DNA of 64,000 nucleotides, from the NCBI GenBank assembly GCA_036365145.1, contig JAEOAD010000024.1, positions 12,791,501 to 12,855,500 on the forward strand, written 5' to 3'. The position numbers and the translations under genes are program-made. Below, one piece after another: positions 12,097-23,495 of the stretch. Below the pieces are notes generated by a model, which did not search any database, was not told the DNA's origin, and saw only the letters and a program-made list of their open reading frames with translations. The stretch comes from Orientallactaga sibirica. Lineage: Eukaryota > Chordata > Mammalia > Rodentia > Dipodidae. Position 1 is the first letter of the stretch, and each line of letters starts with the position of its first letter.

Positions 12097-12163
<67 letters not shown>
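12095..12163. repeat. (CT)n-(TA)n compound microsatellite
   Basis: About 14 CT units pass into about 20 TA units inside the right half of the split B4. Confidence 0.97.
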
Positions 12164-12167
<4 letters not shown>

Positions 12168-12190
12168 AAGGTGAATCATCTCCCCAGTCC

Positions 12191-12841
12191 TAAATGTCCA
12201 TACCTTAATGTAAAAAGTTAATGAACATTGTCTTCAGTGAGTTATAATCTTTTAGCTGATGGGAGGACTTCCCCAAAGGTTGCTGGTTACTGATTTGTCA
12301 GTGCCTGATGAAGGTGGAGTGGCTGTGGCATTGTGTTCCAATGAAACAATAAAAATGTAGCTGTATTGATTTATTCTTCTTTTGCAAAAGATGACTCTGC
12401 AGAATGTCATGGTCATTGATCCCCTTTTACCCACCAAGGAACTTCTTTCAAACTTTGAGTCAAACTTCTTTCAAAATTTGAATCAAACATGCTACTGATT
12501 TAAAATAATGTATGCAATATTACAATACTTTTGTCATGATCTCAATGATGTTCACAAATCTTGGTGAATAACCAAGAGAAGGTTTTACCTCATGAATTTT
12601 CTTGTGGAAAAAAGATCACCCATTTAAGCAACTTTTAATTAAAGTTTTATGATGAGAACACAGAAGGTCCCATTTCTAATTCCTGTTCTCTTGCCATTTT
12701 CACACTGGTGGTTACTTCCTCTCCTGAAACCTTGAACTTCAAATTCATCCATGGTAGTTGGAATCAACTTCTTCCAAACCCCTGCTTGTGCTAATATTTT
12801 GGCCTTCCTCCATGAATCAATTTTTTTCAAGGAATTTTTAA
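12191..12841. other. unassigned sequence
   Basis: Contains a short tandem echo, 'aacttctttcaaa', twice near 12440-12475. No gene is recognised. Confidence 0.5.
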
Positions 12842-12955
12842 GATGATGTTTTCATGTTTTGCTGCGTGGTTCAGTCTGGTCTTGAATTATTGATCCTCCT
12901 GCTTCAGGTTTCTGAGTGTCATATTATAGGCTTGTGTCACCTTGCCTGATATGGA
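12842..12955 (-). mobile_element. old B1-like SINE, antisense
   Basis: Degenerate reversed B1 words: 'tggttcagtctggtcttga', 'atcctcctgcttcagg', 'taggcttgtgtcacc'. Confidence 0.55.
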
Positions 12956-14910
12956 TGCTCTTAAAAACATCTAGAAGGGTAAAGTCTTTCCAGAAGATTT
13001 GCATCTTACTTTGACTAGATCTAGTGGAATCACTGTTTGGGTCAGATATAGCTTTACAAAATGTGTTTTTCTTTTTTTTTTTTTTTTTAAAGACTTGAAA
13101 GTGAATATTATTTCCAGATTCATGAACTACAGAATGAACATTGTGACAGCATGTGTGAAAACCATACTTCCTGTACATCTTCATTAGAACTCTGAGTGGC
13201 TAGGTAACATTTTGAGAGGAATTCTTATCAACGTTTTTTTCTGAGAAATAGGTCTCAAAACCAGGCTTATAATGTTCAGTAAACCTTATGTTGAGTAAAC
13301 AGATATGTTGTCCAGCAGGCTTTGTTGCTCCATTCATAAGCAAAGGCAGGATAAATGTAGTGCCGTTCTGAAGGGCACTAGGGCTTTTAGAATCATGGTA
13401 ATATTGGCTTCAAATTAAAGCCACCAATTGCGTTCATTCTTAATTTTTATTGTATCCACTCATCCTATGAAATATTGAGCCCAGACACTAGCTTCTCCTC
13501 TCTAGCTAGGCAAGTACCAATTGGCCCCTTCACTGAAAATATCTTAGTGTAGCTACCTTGGCCAAGTATGCATATTTGTGTGTGAGGACACATAACAGGG
13601 GCACGTGCATAAGGGTGCTCATGCATGTTGAGATCAGAGACATTTTTCTCAGATATGCCATCAACCTCCTTTTTAAAAAACATGAATTTTTTATTTGCAA
13701 GAAAAGAGAGAGAGATGGAGAAGAATAGGCATGGATCTTTCTGATCCATTGGATTTTAAGTCTGTGTTTAGTTGGTTAATCTCAATATACTATAGTCTGC
13801 CTATGTGAAGGTATGTGTAGAACAGGGTTCTGTAATGTCCCATTCCATAAGTAGAAAATGATTGCTTACCACAGTATTTAATTTCTTTGAATGTTTCTAG
13901 CATATTACTATCACTTTCTGTCCATTTGACATGAAGCTCTCCCTTTCTCTGTGGAGCCCTTTACGCTACCTTCCTCCCTCAGCAGCTATCCACTGGTGTT
14001 GGCAGTGCTGTCCTGAGCTCATTGCTTCCCTACTGGAAAGCTGCTCCATTTGTTTTCAGTTTGAGTGTCAGAAGAGTACAACTCATTAAAAAAAAAAAAA
14101 TAAGGACACATGCAGGAATCCTATACCCCATGATAACTGAGATATTACCATAATTATTTTTGAGACAAAACTAAAATGAGAAATTGTTTTCTAACCCTTA
14201 GTAACAAGCTTAATCAACTACATGGTAGTTTTCTCCCAAACTGACACTCAGAAATTCATGTTATGTGGTCAGAGAACAATAATACGCTAAGCCATGAGAT
14301 TATGTAGGAGAGGGATGAGTACATGTATTTATTGTCTTTTGCATTAAAAGCCTGAATCAGGGACTGAAAATAGGAAAACTGAATAGTAGTAAATCTTTCA
14401 ACAGTTTTCCTTTTATCTAAAGGAGACATTTTTTTTTCCCTCTCATCAGACACTAGTAACATAAAGATGGTTTAGTTTCTGTTTGTTTTATGGTTTTAAA
14501 ATTCTGAAAAGGACGTTATGAGGGTAAGTTAACTTATTAAAATGCTCCAAGTCCTTTGAAGAAAAGATATTTTTATTAGATATATGTTCAAGGCATTCTT
14601 TCTGTCTTTGCAGTTTTCTGTCTCATAAAAGACCCTCTATTTCAAATGGACTTCAACTATCCAATGTGTTTTCACTTACATTTTCTTCATCCCCTTGAAC
14701 ATTCTCAGGCCTGTCTGAGGTAATAACCCTTTTGTTCAAACTTTATCTCCTCAAAAATAACATAAGCACACCATTCTAAGTAATCAAAAGTATAATACAC
14801 TCTAATATATGACTTGATCTATCATTGATTCTTAGTGTTTCATAACTGAACCATTTCTTCTGCACGTCACCATTTCTCAGTGCACACTGTGAAGGATTGC
14901 ATTCTTCAAA

Positions 14911-14913
<3 letters not shown>
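12956..14913. other. 2-kb unassigned interval
   Basis: Poly-T at about 13071-13088 and poly-A at about 14088-14100. A GA-rich patch at about 13690-13715, next to an ATG-rich tail, may be the stump of an antisense SINE. No gene is recognised. Confidence 0.5.

Positions 14914-14947
<34 letters not shown>
14914..14947. repeat. (GT)n microsatellite
   Basis: About 17 GT units. Confidence 0.97.
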
Positions 14948-15479
14948 GGGCAGTCTAAACTGCAGGCTATTAGTTGGCCTATTCATCTGACAAGGATCAA
15001 AATAAATAAATCCTTATTCTAGATAATGGAAAGCCAGATCCTTGTCTTCAACGTGCTATTTTTTAAACAGTACCCCAGTGGCCTCCAAGAGTCTATACAC
15101 TTCTTTAAGCTTAATTTATTCTCAGAATATGATCTAGGTCCCAGGGAGGAATGGACACATTATTTGATGTTCAGATTGCCCAACTGTCCCCTGGAGAATA
15201 AAAGCACTGAGAAGCATATGCTATGGATAGCATCTTGGAGAAGGCACATTGCCCCACGTTGGAATTTAAAATAAGCAAGAAACCAATGATTCATATTACT
15301 TAACTCAGATCCTTTCTTCCAGATCATAACATGGTAACACTTGAGGCAGCAGTATAGTAGTTTGAACATTCGACTTTAGCTCTTCCACAACAGATTGATG
15401 ATTCTACAAAGGAAAAAAAAATCTTAGTAGTAACCACTCATATAGATCATTTAAAGAAAACACAATACATTTTTCAGCT

Positions 15480-15830
15480 TGCCTTAGTCCCATTCTGAGG
15501 GTTGCAATGACAGTGCATAGTAACAAAGACTTTGAACTGCTAGCTGAAGCTGAAGTTAATTGCTGATGACAGAAGTACCAGCTCTGATGGATGGCTCTGG
15601 ACCGGCTGTGCTGACAAAAGACTGGGATATTTGCAATGGTTGGTTATCAGTGAAAATGGGCATTACCTGACTTGGCATTTGAACATTCTGCAGAACCTGA
15701 AGTGATGGTCAGCACTGAACCCTGAAGACATGATGCCAGCGGGGTTAATAGATGGGAGAATCTGTCTATCCACTGTGGTGACATATGATTTACTGAGTCC
15801 CTGAAATGCATCTTCAGTTAAACATGCAGA
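15480..15830. promoter_or_regulatory. candidate conserved non-coding segment
   Basis: Repeat-free and more complex in base order than its surroundings, with homeodomain-type (TTAATTG) and other short binding-site-like words. The suggestion of conservation comes only from its appearance; no comparison was possible. Confidence 0.25.
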
Positions 15831-16579
15831 AAGTAAAATTTCTGATTATCTGTTTTTATTTTGATGTTTAAAATACCAACAAACACATAGATTATTGCTA
15901 CTTATTTCATGTATTTTTCTACATTATGAAACCCTTCAAAATATCTTCCTTTTCATCATTTATTTTTCTGTTAATCTAACATAAACTTATATTTTGATGT
16001 TCATTCACCTCACAGGCATTATGATTTTTCTGTTTATAAGTCAAATGATCATTTTGCATGCTAGTTTAATTAGGCATATTTAACATATTTATTTATATTC
16101 AGTATACTTAAAAATATGAACTTTACTAAAGAGCTTGTGTGGAAAACACTCAATATCCTAAGGTTGTGAATCAAACCAAGAATCTAAGCAATAAGACAAA
16201 ACAAAGTTTTAAAGTTAGGCTGAAGACATTGCAATCAAAAGAAAATTTAAGTCCAAGGTTTCAAGTTGCTCAAGCAAAAAAAGGAAATGTTACAGGATAT
16301 AGATTTTTTTTTTCTCTTGAAGCAAGCACATCATTTCATCAGAACCTAGTTTTGCCCTGTCCCAGAGCTCTGAGAGGAAAATTTCCAAATGTCTTTTTTT
16401 GTACTTTTAAAATAGGACAATTGCATTAAAGATTGCCCAAGGTTCACAAATGTTTCTAAGAAACAAAATAGTTTCCATCATATCGATGGTTCTCTCATTT
16501 GGCCTTAGAAGGGTACATAACCACTGTGATAAACACAATTTCTGTGACGACAGAAAGAATCAAGTCACCATATTGCATT
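15831..16579. other. AT-rich unassigned sequence
   Basis: Nothing recognised. Confidence 0.5.
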
Positions 16580-16590
16580 TTGTTAACCCA

Positions 16591-16792
16591 TGTATGTATG
16601 TATGTATGTATGTATGTATGTATGTATTTATTTATTTATTTATTTATTTATTTATTTTGGTTTTTCAAGGTAGGGTCTCACTGTAGCTCAGGCTAACCTG
16701 GGATTCACTCTGTAATCTCAGGGTGGCCTTAAACTCACGGTGATCCTCCTATCTCTGCCTCCCAAATGGTGGGATTAAAGGCGTGGTGGTGC
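16591..16792 (-). mobile_element. B1 SINE, antisense, with its A tail turned into a microsatellite
   Basis: Reversed B1 body at about 16658-16792 ('ggtagggtctcactgtagc', 'gggtggccttaaactcac', 'gtgggattaaaggcgtg'). It is preceded by (TGTA)n (16591-16625) and (TTTA)n (16626-16657). The duplication 'ttgttaaccca' (16580-16590) and 'ttgtttgccca' (16793-16803) encloses both parts, so the tetranucleotide arrays stand where the tail should be. Confidence 0.88.
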
Positions 16793-16803
16793 TTGTTTGC
16801 CCA

Positions 16804-17863
16804 TTTTTAAGCCTCTTATTCTTATAAAATAAACCAAAGGACTATTAAAACTTCATAATTTTATTGAAAATTTAAGCAACTTTGTTATTTACGAATCATC
16901 ATAGTAGTTTCAATAATTTTTCACAATAATTATTGAATAAATATTAAATAATAAATGACATAATAAAAAAATAAGTAATATATGTAAAAGTTGTAGCAGA
17001 TGGAGTTCCTATTGAAATATGGAGGAAATTTTGTGTGCTTTCAAAAGTCTGCTTCTGGTTATCCATAGTAGACCAACTGCAGAGCTGGGAAAATTGTAAA
17101 ATGAACCAGTCACTTCAACTCCATGCCAGTGAATTGCAGTCGGCTGGAATGGTATTTACTCAGGAATATAATTTCCAAAGCAGGTGCAGAGATGACTTGA
17201 GTCATATGTCATAGAGATGTTCCTGGGTCCTTTCACTTTATAATACACAATCAAGAAAGCAAGTAAATGAGAAATTAGGTAAAGCAGTTGAAATGTCTTT
17301 GAACATTTGTGAATTCTAGTACTTGCATTGCATAATATAAAATTGATGTTTCTGTGTACCAAAAGAAATTGGAACAGTGCAATTGGATATACTTCTATCT
17401 GTGATAGATTTTATTTCCTTACCACATATGTTGTGAAAACTGATGAAGTTAGGAATACTCTCATAGCATAATGCCACAAATAATATGTATAGTTATAGGA
17501 AAAGTATGCTATGATATTATGGAGAAATGGGAACTTTTAGAAGCAATGTTACAACAAAGAATTTTTCTTTGTTCACATAACAATATATTTCACTCCTGTT
17601 GGGATGATGCATTTTCCATAAGAGAAAAGTAGATGGTAAAAGCAAACAACAAAACACCCAGACTGACTCACTGCACTTGCAAAAAAAGAAAAGAAAAGAA
17701 AAAAAAAACTAAGAGTTGTCAAATATATCTGCCTGAAATTATGTATTTTACCCATAGAAATAAACTTTAATTTTTGGATCTTAATATATGAACCAAGTTA
17801 CTATTTCACAACCATAAAGCAACAGTTTCTAAGACAGTGACTTCACTTATAAAAGTGTGTTAG
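16804..17863. other. unassigned sequence
   Basis: AT-rich; an AAAG/A-rich run at about 17680-17708. No gene is recognised. Confidence 0.5.
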
Positions 17864-18151
17864 GGGCTGGAGAGATGGCTTAGCGGTTAAGGCGCCTGCC
17901 TCCTAAGCCTAAGAACGCTGGTTCCGATCTCCAGCAGTTCCAATCTCCAGGTCCCACCTTTAGCCAGATGCAAAATGATGCAAGGGCGCAATGCCACACT
18001 TGCCCACAAGGGGGCGCACACATCTGGATTTCGTTCACAGCAGCTGAGAGACTGCTGGCACGCCCATCTCTGTCTTCCTCTCCCTCTCTCTTTCTCTCTG
18101 TCTGTCTCTCTCTGTGTCTCTCTCTAAAAAAAAAAAAAAAAATTAAAAAAC
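17864..18151 (+). mobile_element. DIP-like SINE, CTCF-motif subfamily, sense
   Basis: Head 'ggggctggagagatggctta', A-box-like 'tggcttagcggttaa', body with 'atgccacacttgcccacaag' and 'ggggcgcacacatctgga', a CT stretch and a poly-A tail. A perfect 11-bp duplication, aagtgtgttag, flanks it (17853-17863 and 18152-18162), so the copy is fairly young. Confidence 0.93.
18004..18017 (+). promoter_or_regulatory. CTCF-like motif inside a SINE
   Basis: CCACAAGGGGGCGC agrees with the CTCF core CCASYAGRKGGCRS at 13 of 14 positions. Binding is inferred, not shown. Confidence 0.5.
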
Positions 18152-18344
18152 AAGTGTGTTAGAAGGAATTGTTTGTATACAAATGTGAAAAACTGCAGAT
18201 TAAAACAAATTAATGAAGTTGTATTATTAAGCAATTACATTGTGCCATTCATATAGTAACATACATTGTAACTATCCTGGAAAAAAGTCATTTAGTCTAG
18301 AGTTACCTACATGTATTTGATTAAGGATCACTTTCAGTTTGTCA

Positions 18345-18414
18345 TATTGAAAACTGAGCCCAGGGCCTCATACATGCTAGGCAAGTACTCTACCATTTAA
18401 CTAAGGTCCTAAAC
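18345..18414 (-). mobile_element. ID element, antisense
   Basis: Matches a reversed ID (tRNA-Ala/BC1-related) head: 'gagcccagggcctcata', 'catgctaggcaagtactc', 'taccatttaactaaggtcct'. The A tail is lost or decayed. Confidence 0.7.
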
Positions 18415-18605
18415 CTAACTGAATATATTATGTTGTTCCACAACTGGTATCTTAGGGAATCAATCAAAGAAATACAAATTCTCCATGTGAAATTATATTG
18501 TTTATATATCACAATTTACTTTAAGCTTTAATCCAAAGACATTACCTAACATGCAGAGTAAAAATTCATTTTCAAGGTTTTGTATACTGATCAAGATTTC
18601 TATCT

Positions 18606-18838
18606 GGGGCTGGAGACATGACTCAGCAATTAAGGTGCTTGCCTGCAAAGCCTAACAATTCTGAGCTTCAATTTCCCAGTACTCACATAAAACCAGTTGC
18701 ACAAAGTGGCTCATGCACCTGGAGTTTGTTTGTATCAGCTGGAGGACTTGGCACATCCATTCTCTCTCTCTCTCTCTTTCTCTCTCTTTAGCTCTCTCAT
18801 CCTGCTCTTCTTGAAAATAAATAAAATATTTTCTAAAA
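18606..18838 (+). mobile_element. DIP-like SINE, sense
   Basis: Head 'ggggctggagacatgactca', 'cttgcctgcaaagccta', a CT stretch and an AAATAAAATA tail. The duplication 'atttctatct'/'aattccatct' flanks it. Confidence 0.9.
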
Positions 18839-20734
18839 AGAATTCCATCTGAACAAACCTCAACATTCAGCTCAAAAACAAAATCTAAGCCAAATTAAAA
18901 TCAAAGATATGTATAGAATATCATTTATTTGTGATGTAAAAAAATGCAACCTACAATCATCTTAAGCTATCCCTAAATATGTAGCATTATAATACATGTC
19001 CTACACTGAAATAAATCCCTAAAGCATATTTTTTCATATACACATGGACATAGAGTACTCAGAACAGAAAATTGAAATTTCACTAATAAGCTGTAAGTGG
19101 GTTCTATAACATGACTTTATAGATCAAGTTTGTACTAGAAATGATTGGGAGACATAACTATGTAAGTCCCTATGATTTTCGTATTCAAAATAGTCTCTTC
19201 TAAATTAATTAGACTTTGTGATAAAGATGTAAATTTAACTTACACAAATTGTTACTTTTCATGTTATATACAAAACAAGTTAGTGTTTTTTTTTTGTTTT
19301 TTTTTTTTTTTCATGCCATATAAGCTAGTCCCTCAATCTAAGCCACTTACTTCATCTGGGATCACTATTGCTGGGAGAAGTCTTTGTGCTTGACTTATAG
19401 AGATTTTGTAAAATAACAAAATTTTAGAGATTAATGGAATAGATGGATAGATAGATAGATAGATAGATAGATAATGATAGATAGATGATAGATAAGTGAT
19501 GCATAGGTAATATATACATGACAGATTGACAGACACAAAACATAATGCTGGATCTAGTGAGGACACCCTTAGTCTTTCAGCAGGCTGCCTTTCTGCCCTT
19601 CAGTCCAAATGACCCAGGAATATCCCTCTTTAAGTTTAACCTCACTGTGCCAGCCACACAATCTCATCACATTGCCTTGCAAATAGGCTATTTAGCACTC
19701 CAAACTGGGCCCAGAATAGGGGTTTGGATATGTATAAACATAAAGGAAAACAGGCAAATTTTCATCACTTGGTAATTACCTTCAAGTTGTTTATTATATG
19801 GAATATACACTGAAAATTTGTGAGTAAAACATGAAAAATAAAAACAAATGAATTTACTTTATGATTCCTCCTTAAAAATAATGACCCATAAAATGCAGGT
19901 AGAAGTAGCTTTAGTAGTAGCTATAAGAAGAAACACTTTAAAATAATGAGGTCCTTTATTCTCTTGGACAAATATATTGTTCAGATATGAACTATATCTC
20001 AGTGCAAGGATTTCTATTAGAAAGAACTAACTATTTATGAGGCAAATGGATGAAACACTGGCTCCTTGTTTCTTAAACATTCATGTAGTACTGAAAACAT
20101 TGATTCATATATATATTGTGCAAAGCATTTCTTTAACAACTCTAAAGAATAAAAAGAAAAGATAACTTCTTCTCCCTTTTTTCACTGCAAGGTAACTAAA
20201 AGAGTATAAAAATTCTGGGCTTTGTGGTCCAGTGCATAATGATAAGATTCAGAAATTTTGGTTTCAACTTTAATGGCATTTCTGGAATAAGCATCCAGCA
20301 GTCAATGATGTTGATGTCTGTTTTTACAACGGCACAATTAAGTTATTTCAATTCTACTAACATGTGGGTGAAATTTATTTATTATTTTATAGACAAATAA
20401 GCCCTGCTTTGTATACATGTATTTCATGTAATCAAATAAACTCTAAAATATTTGTATATAAGAAATGAAGTTAAGTCTGTCTTGAAATATGGATGAAAAT
20501 TTATTGAGAGTAATATTAGCAAACTAGTAATATTAATAGTAAATATTATTTAAATCTAAAGCATGCATGTACTAAAATGTTTTGAATTTTCTAAAGAATT
20601 TTTCCAGAACACCAAAAATCCTATATTAATTGTCTGATACAAATAGATAACATAAAAGCATGCATAGGTCAGTCTTTATGCCACTGTTAGAACAGAAATC
20701 TATAATTAAAATAATTATTACAGGGTTCCTCTCC
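18839..20734. other. 1.9-kb unassigned interval
   Basis: AT-rich. It contains a T-rich run (19287-19312) and a GATA array listed separately. No gene is recognised. Confidence 0.5.
19440..19496. repeat. (GATA)n microsatellite
   Basis: An imperfect array of about a dozen units. Confidence 0.95.
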
Positions 20735-21130
20735 AGCTGTCAGATATCTTAAGCACAACCCTTGCTTCCATGCTAACACTCTTGTCTCTGCATGGAATGT
20801 CCCCTCTTTCTACCCACCAAATAACTACATCTCTTTCAAGGCCCCTTTCAAAAGCTCTTTTCCATGGAGCTTTCCCTCTTTATAAGTCAGAATTAATTAC
20901 TTCTTCCTATGGGCCTTCAAAGCACTTTGAACCTCTAAATGGCAATTACTTTATTCTGTCCTGCAATATTTACATGTTTAACATGTTGGCCTCATAAGAC
21001 TTTAGGTTCCTTCAAGACAACATGTTAATCAGCTCCCCCCACCCCGACCCACCTGCCTGGATTTCTTCCAAGCATATGTACGTACTTATGATTTGGGAAA
21101 TTGTTACCAGTTACACAATAGGTGTCCATT
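20735..21130 (+). mobile_element. LINE-2 3' end, sense
   Basis: The order of words follows an L2 3' region: 'tggaatgtcccctctttct', 'tctttcaaggcccctttca', 'atggagctttccctcttta', then 'agactttaggttccttca' in the place of the usual 'actgtaagctccttga'. It is old and diverged. Confidence 0.65.
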
Positions 21131-23280
21131 TACTTTGGGTTAAAATAAAAACACATTGAAATTATTGCCATAGTATCCCTTCTGGTCAAATTTTGAGCAT
21201 AATAATGCCTTTCAAAGTAGATTATTTTGTAGCTTAGACAAGAAGTCAGCAATGTTAAAACTATCTATGTGTGCTATTTTCCAACACTCCTTGGACTTCT
21301 AGATGCACTCTTCAATATATGATACCTATAGAATATCTAAAAATGTCACTTGGATAACTACCTTTCCTCTGCGCTTTACTAAGATTAACCTTTTGAGTCA
21401 CATAAATCAAAAATTCAAAGGAAAGAGAAAAAGCTGAAATGACTGTCACGTTTGTCTCTGTGAAACTTTTAACTTGAATACAGTATTGTTGGTGCTGTTT
21501 GAAACTTTTAGTTCTATTCCTAAGTTGTTTCCATGGCAGTAAAAACAAACATATTCAACTAAACATCCTTACATTTGGTGAAATGCATTTTTCAATCAGT
21601 AAGATATGGATATTGAATTTTAAAAAAGTTCTATAACAATGATAAGCAGTGGACAACAACATTGAAACTACTCCTAATGTTTTTTTTTATAGTTCTAACC
21701 AGGGTTTTAATCACTACCCCATGTTATAGATCACATGGTGTCAGGATCTTGTAGAATACATTGATTGTACTCATGAGGAGAACTAAATGTCCTCAGCATT
21801 GTTCTCAAGCTTAACCTATTATATTTATATATATATTATATTGGTCACTAGTCTTTTCTGTGGGATCCAATGAATTATTTTCTACTTTATTCATCATTAT
21901 ATTGAATATTCATTCCTAGAGGTTTTACTTAGATTGTAATCATATGATTTTTCAATAGCAACCAGATAAAAGTGAAGATATTGTCATAGAAGAAACTGAG
22001 GTTTAAATATTTATTGTCAATTTTTTTCTTATTCTTTCATATTCCAGAATCTTAGCATTTTGTTAAATATAGTAACAGAAATGTTAGCACATAAGTGGGT
22101 GAAATTAAGAAACACTTTAGAAAATGTGCCTTCAAATTAAATATATATATATACATGATATATATATATCATATATATATATATATATATTTTATATATA
22201 TTATATCCTATATGACACTAGTTTTTAAATATTTTTTCCTATATGAACATCTATAAGAAACAAACATAATTTCCCAAAGTGCTTAGATTATTATGTCTTT
22301 TTCTCTCTCATATTATTTACCTAGAACTCTTTTCTTTGTACATATATAGCCATGTAGTAAAATGACTTCAAATGAAGAAAAAGCAAAAATATAAACAACT
22401 TCCATATGGTTATATTATTTTATTTTGAATGCTACTAAAATCAGTGCTCATGTTTGAGACCATATTTTAATGAGATTGTGAAATGGCACCAGATGTAACC
22501 AGGAGACGAATATGTAATATATAAGACTCTATCACCACAGCAGAAGTTTCATTATGAACAAAGGGCACAAAGCAGTGCTGCCCCAGCTCAAGTTCAGAGC
22601 TGGATTTTCATTGCAAATATGGAGTGTTGGAATCTTACAATCAAGAAACAATAAAACTAAGGAATGATCAACTGAGGGGGAAAATAGAAGAAATATATCA
22701 CCATTGACTTTAACCATTCAGCTTCATCATTCATATTTAGGAGGAAATATAAATTTATGGAAAACAGAAAGGTTCAGCATGAATTTAAAGTAATATGCAG
22801 ATATATGGCCACATAAAGGCTAAATGTGACATCTTTTTCATAGCCAAATTTTATGGGTATCTAAATAATTAAAATTGTCTGAATGAGGAGAGAATGGAGG
22901 TCTTGGTTTACAGTGGTAGCACTACTCACATTTTACTTTGCGAAGCAATTTTGAATATATGATGTTATCTTTTAAACTACTAGCATTGGTACATAATGAA
23001 ATCAAAGGTAGTCATTGTTAAAAAAATAAACCAAAAAACTAAGGGCAAAGGTTGTAAGAGTGTGTGGCTATGATAGAGTAGAATCCTTCTATGGAAGGAA
23101 GATATGCTTTTGGGCTATTTCATTTAGATCCAAAGAGAAGAGAGAATCATATAGTGCTTCATTTTTATAACTATGTTCATCTGATCTCTAGTTTCAGAAA
23201 TCCTTGGATGCTCCTTCCCATATCATTTGGAGCAGCCTATCTACCTAATCTCTAAAGCCACTGAAATACAAATTGCATTT
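21131..23280. other. 2.1-kb unassigned interval
   Basis: AT-rich. It holds a (TA)n palindromic patch listed separately. No gene is recognised. Confidence 0.5.
22139..22206. repeat. (TA)n palindromic tract
   Basis: Alternating TA broken by 'tacatga' and 'tatatcat', giving self-complementary halves able to form a cruciform. Confidence 0.9.
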
Positions 23281-23495
23281 AATTTTTTAAAAATTTATAT
23301 ACAACCATAGAGAGAGGGAGGAAGGTAGAGAGAGAGAGTGAGAATGGGTGTGCCAGGCCTCCCGCCACTGCAAATGAATTGCAGATGTGTACACCACTGT
23401 GCATCTGGATTTATGCGGGTAATAGGGAATCAAACCCAGGCCATCAGACTTTGCAGACAAATCCCTTAATCTCTGAGCCATCTTCCCAGACCCCT
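23281..23495 (-). mobile_element. DIP-like SINE, antisense
   Basis: Reversed SINE body ('ccactgcaaatgaattgca', 'tgagccatcttcccaga'). A perfect 11-bp duplication, aaattgcattt, flanks it (23270-23280 and 23496-23506). Confidence 0.92.

Larger units (their letters stand above)
11400..12190 (-). mobile_element. B4 SINE, antisense, split by an L1 3' end and a microsatellite
   Basis: The left part (about 11400-11541) has the reversed B4 3' segment: GT-rich, then 'gaggtcaacatcaggtg', 'ctccacctta'. The right part (about 12045-12190) resumes with 'agggtctctcattgaac', 'ggcagcaagcccccaa' and ends 'atcatctccccagtcc', the reversed ID-like head. L1 sequence separates the two parts. The middle of the right part is replaced by (CT)n-(TA)n. 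Confidence 0.7.

Noticed and set aside
17864..18151. tRNA gene (A- and B-box-like sequences)
   Set aside because: The boxes belong to the tRNA-derived SINE head; no complete cloverleaf or 3' terminator in tRNA position. The same holds for the other SINE copies.
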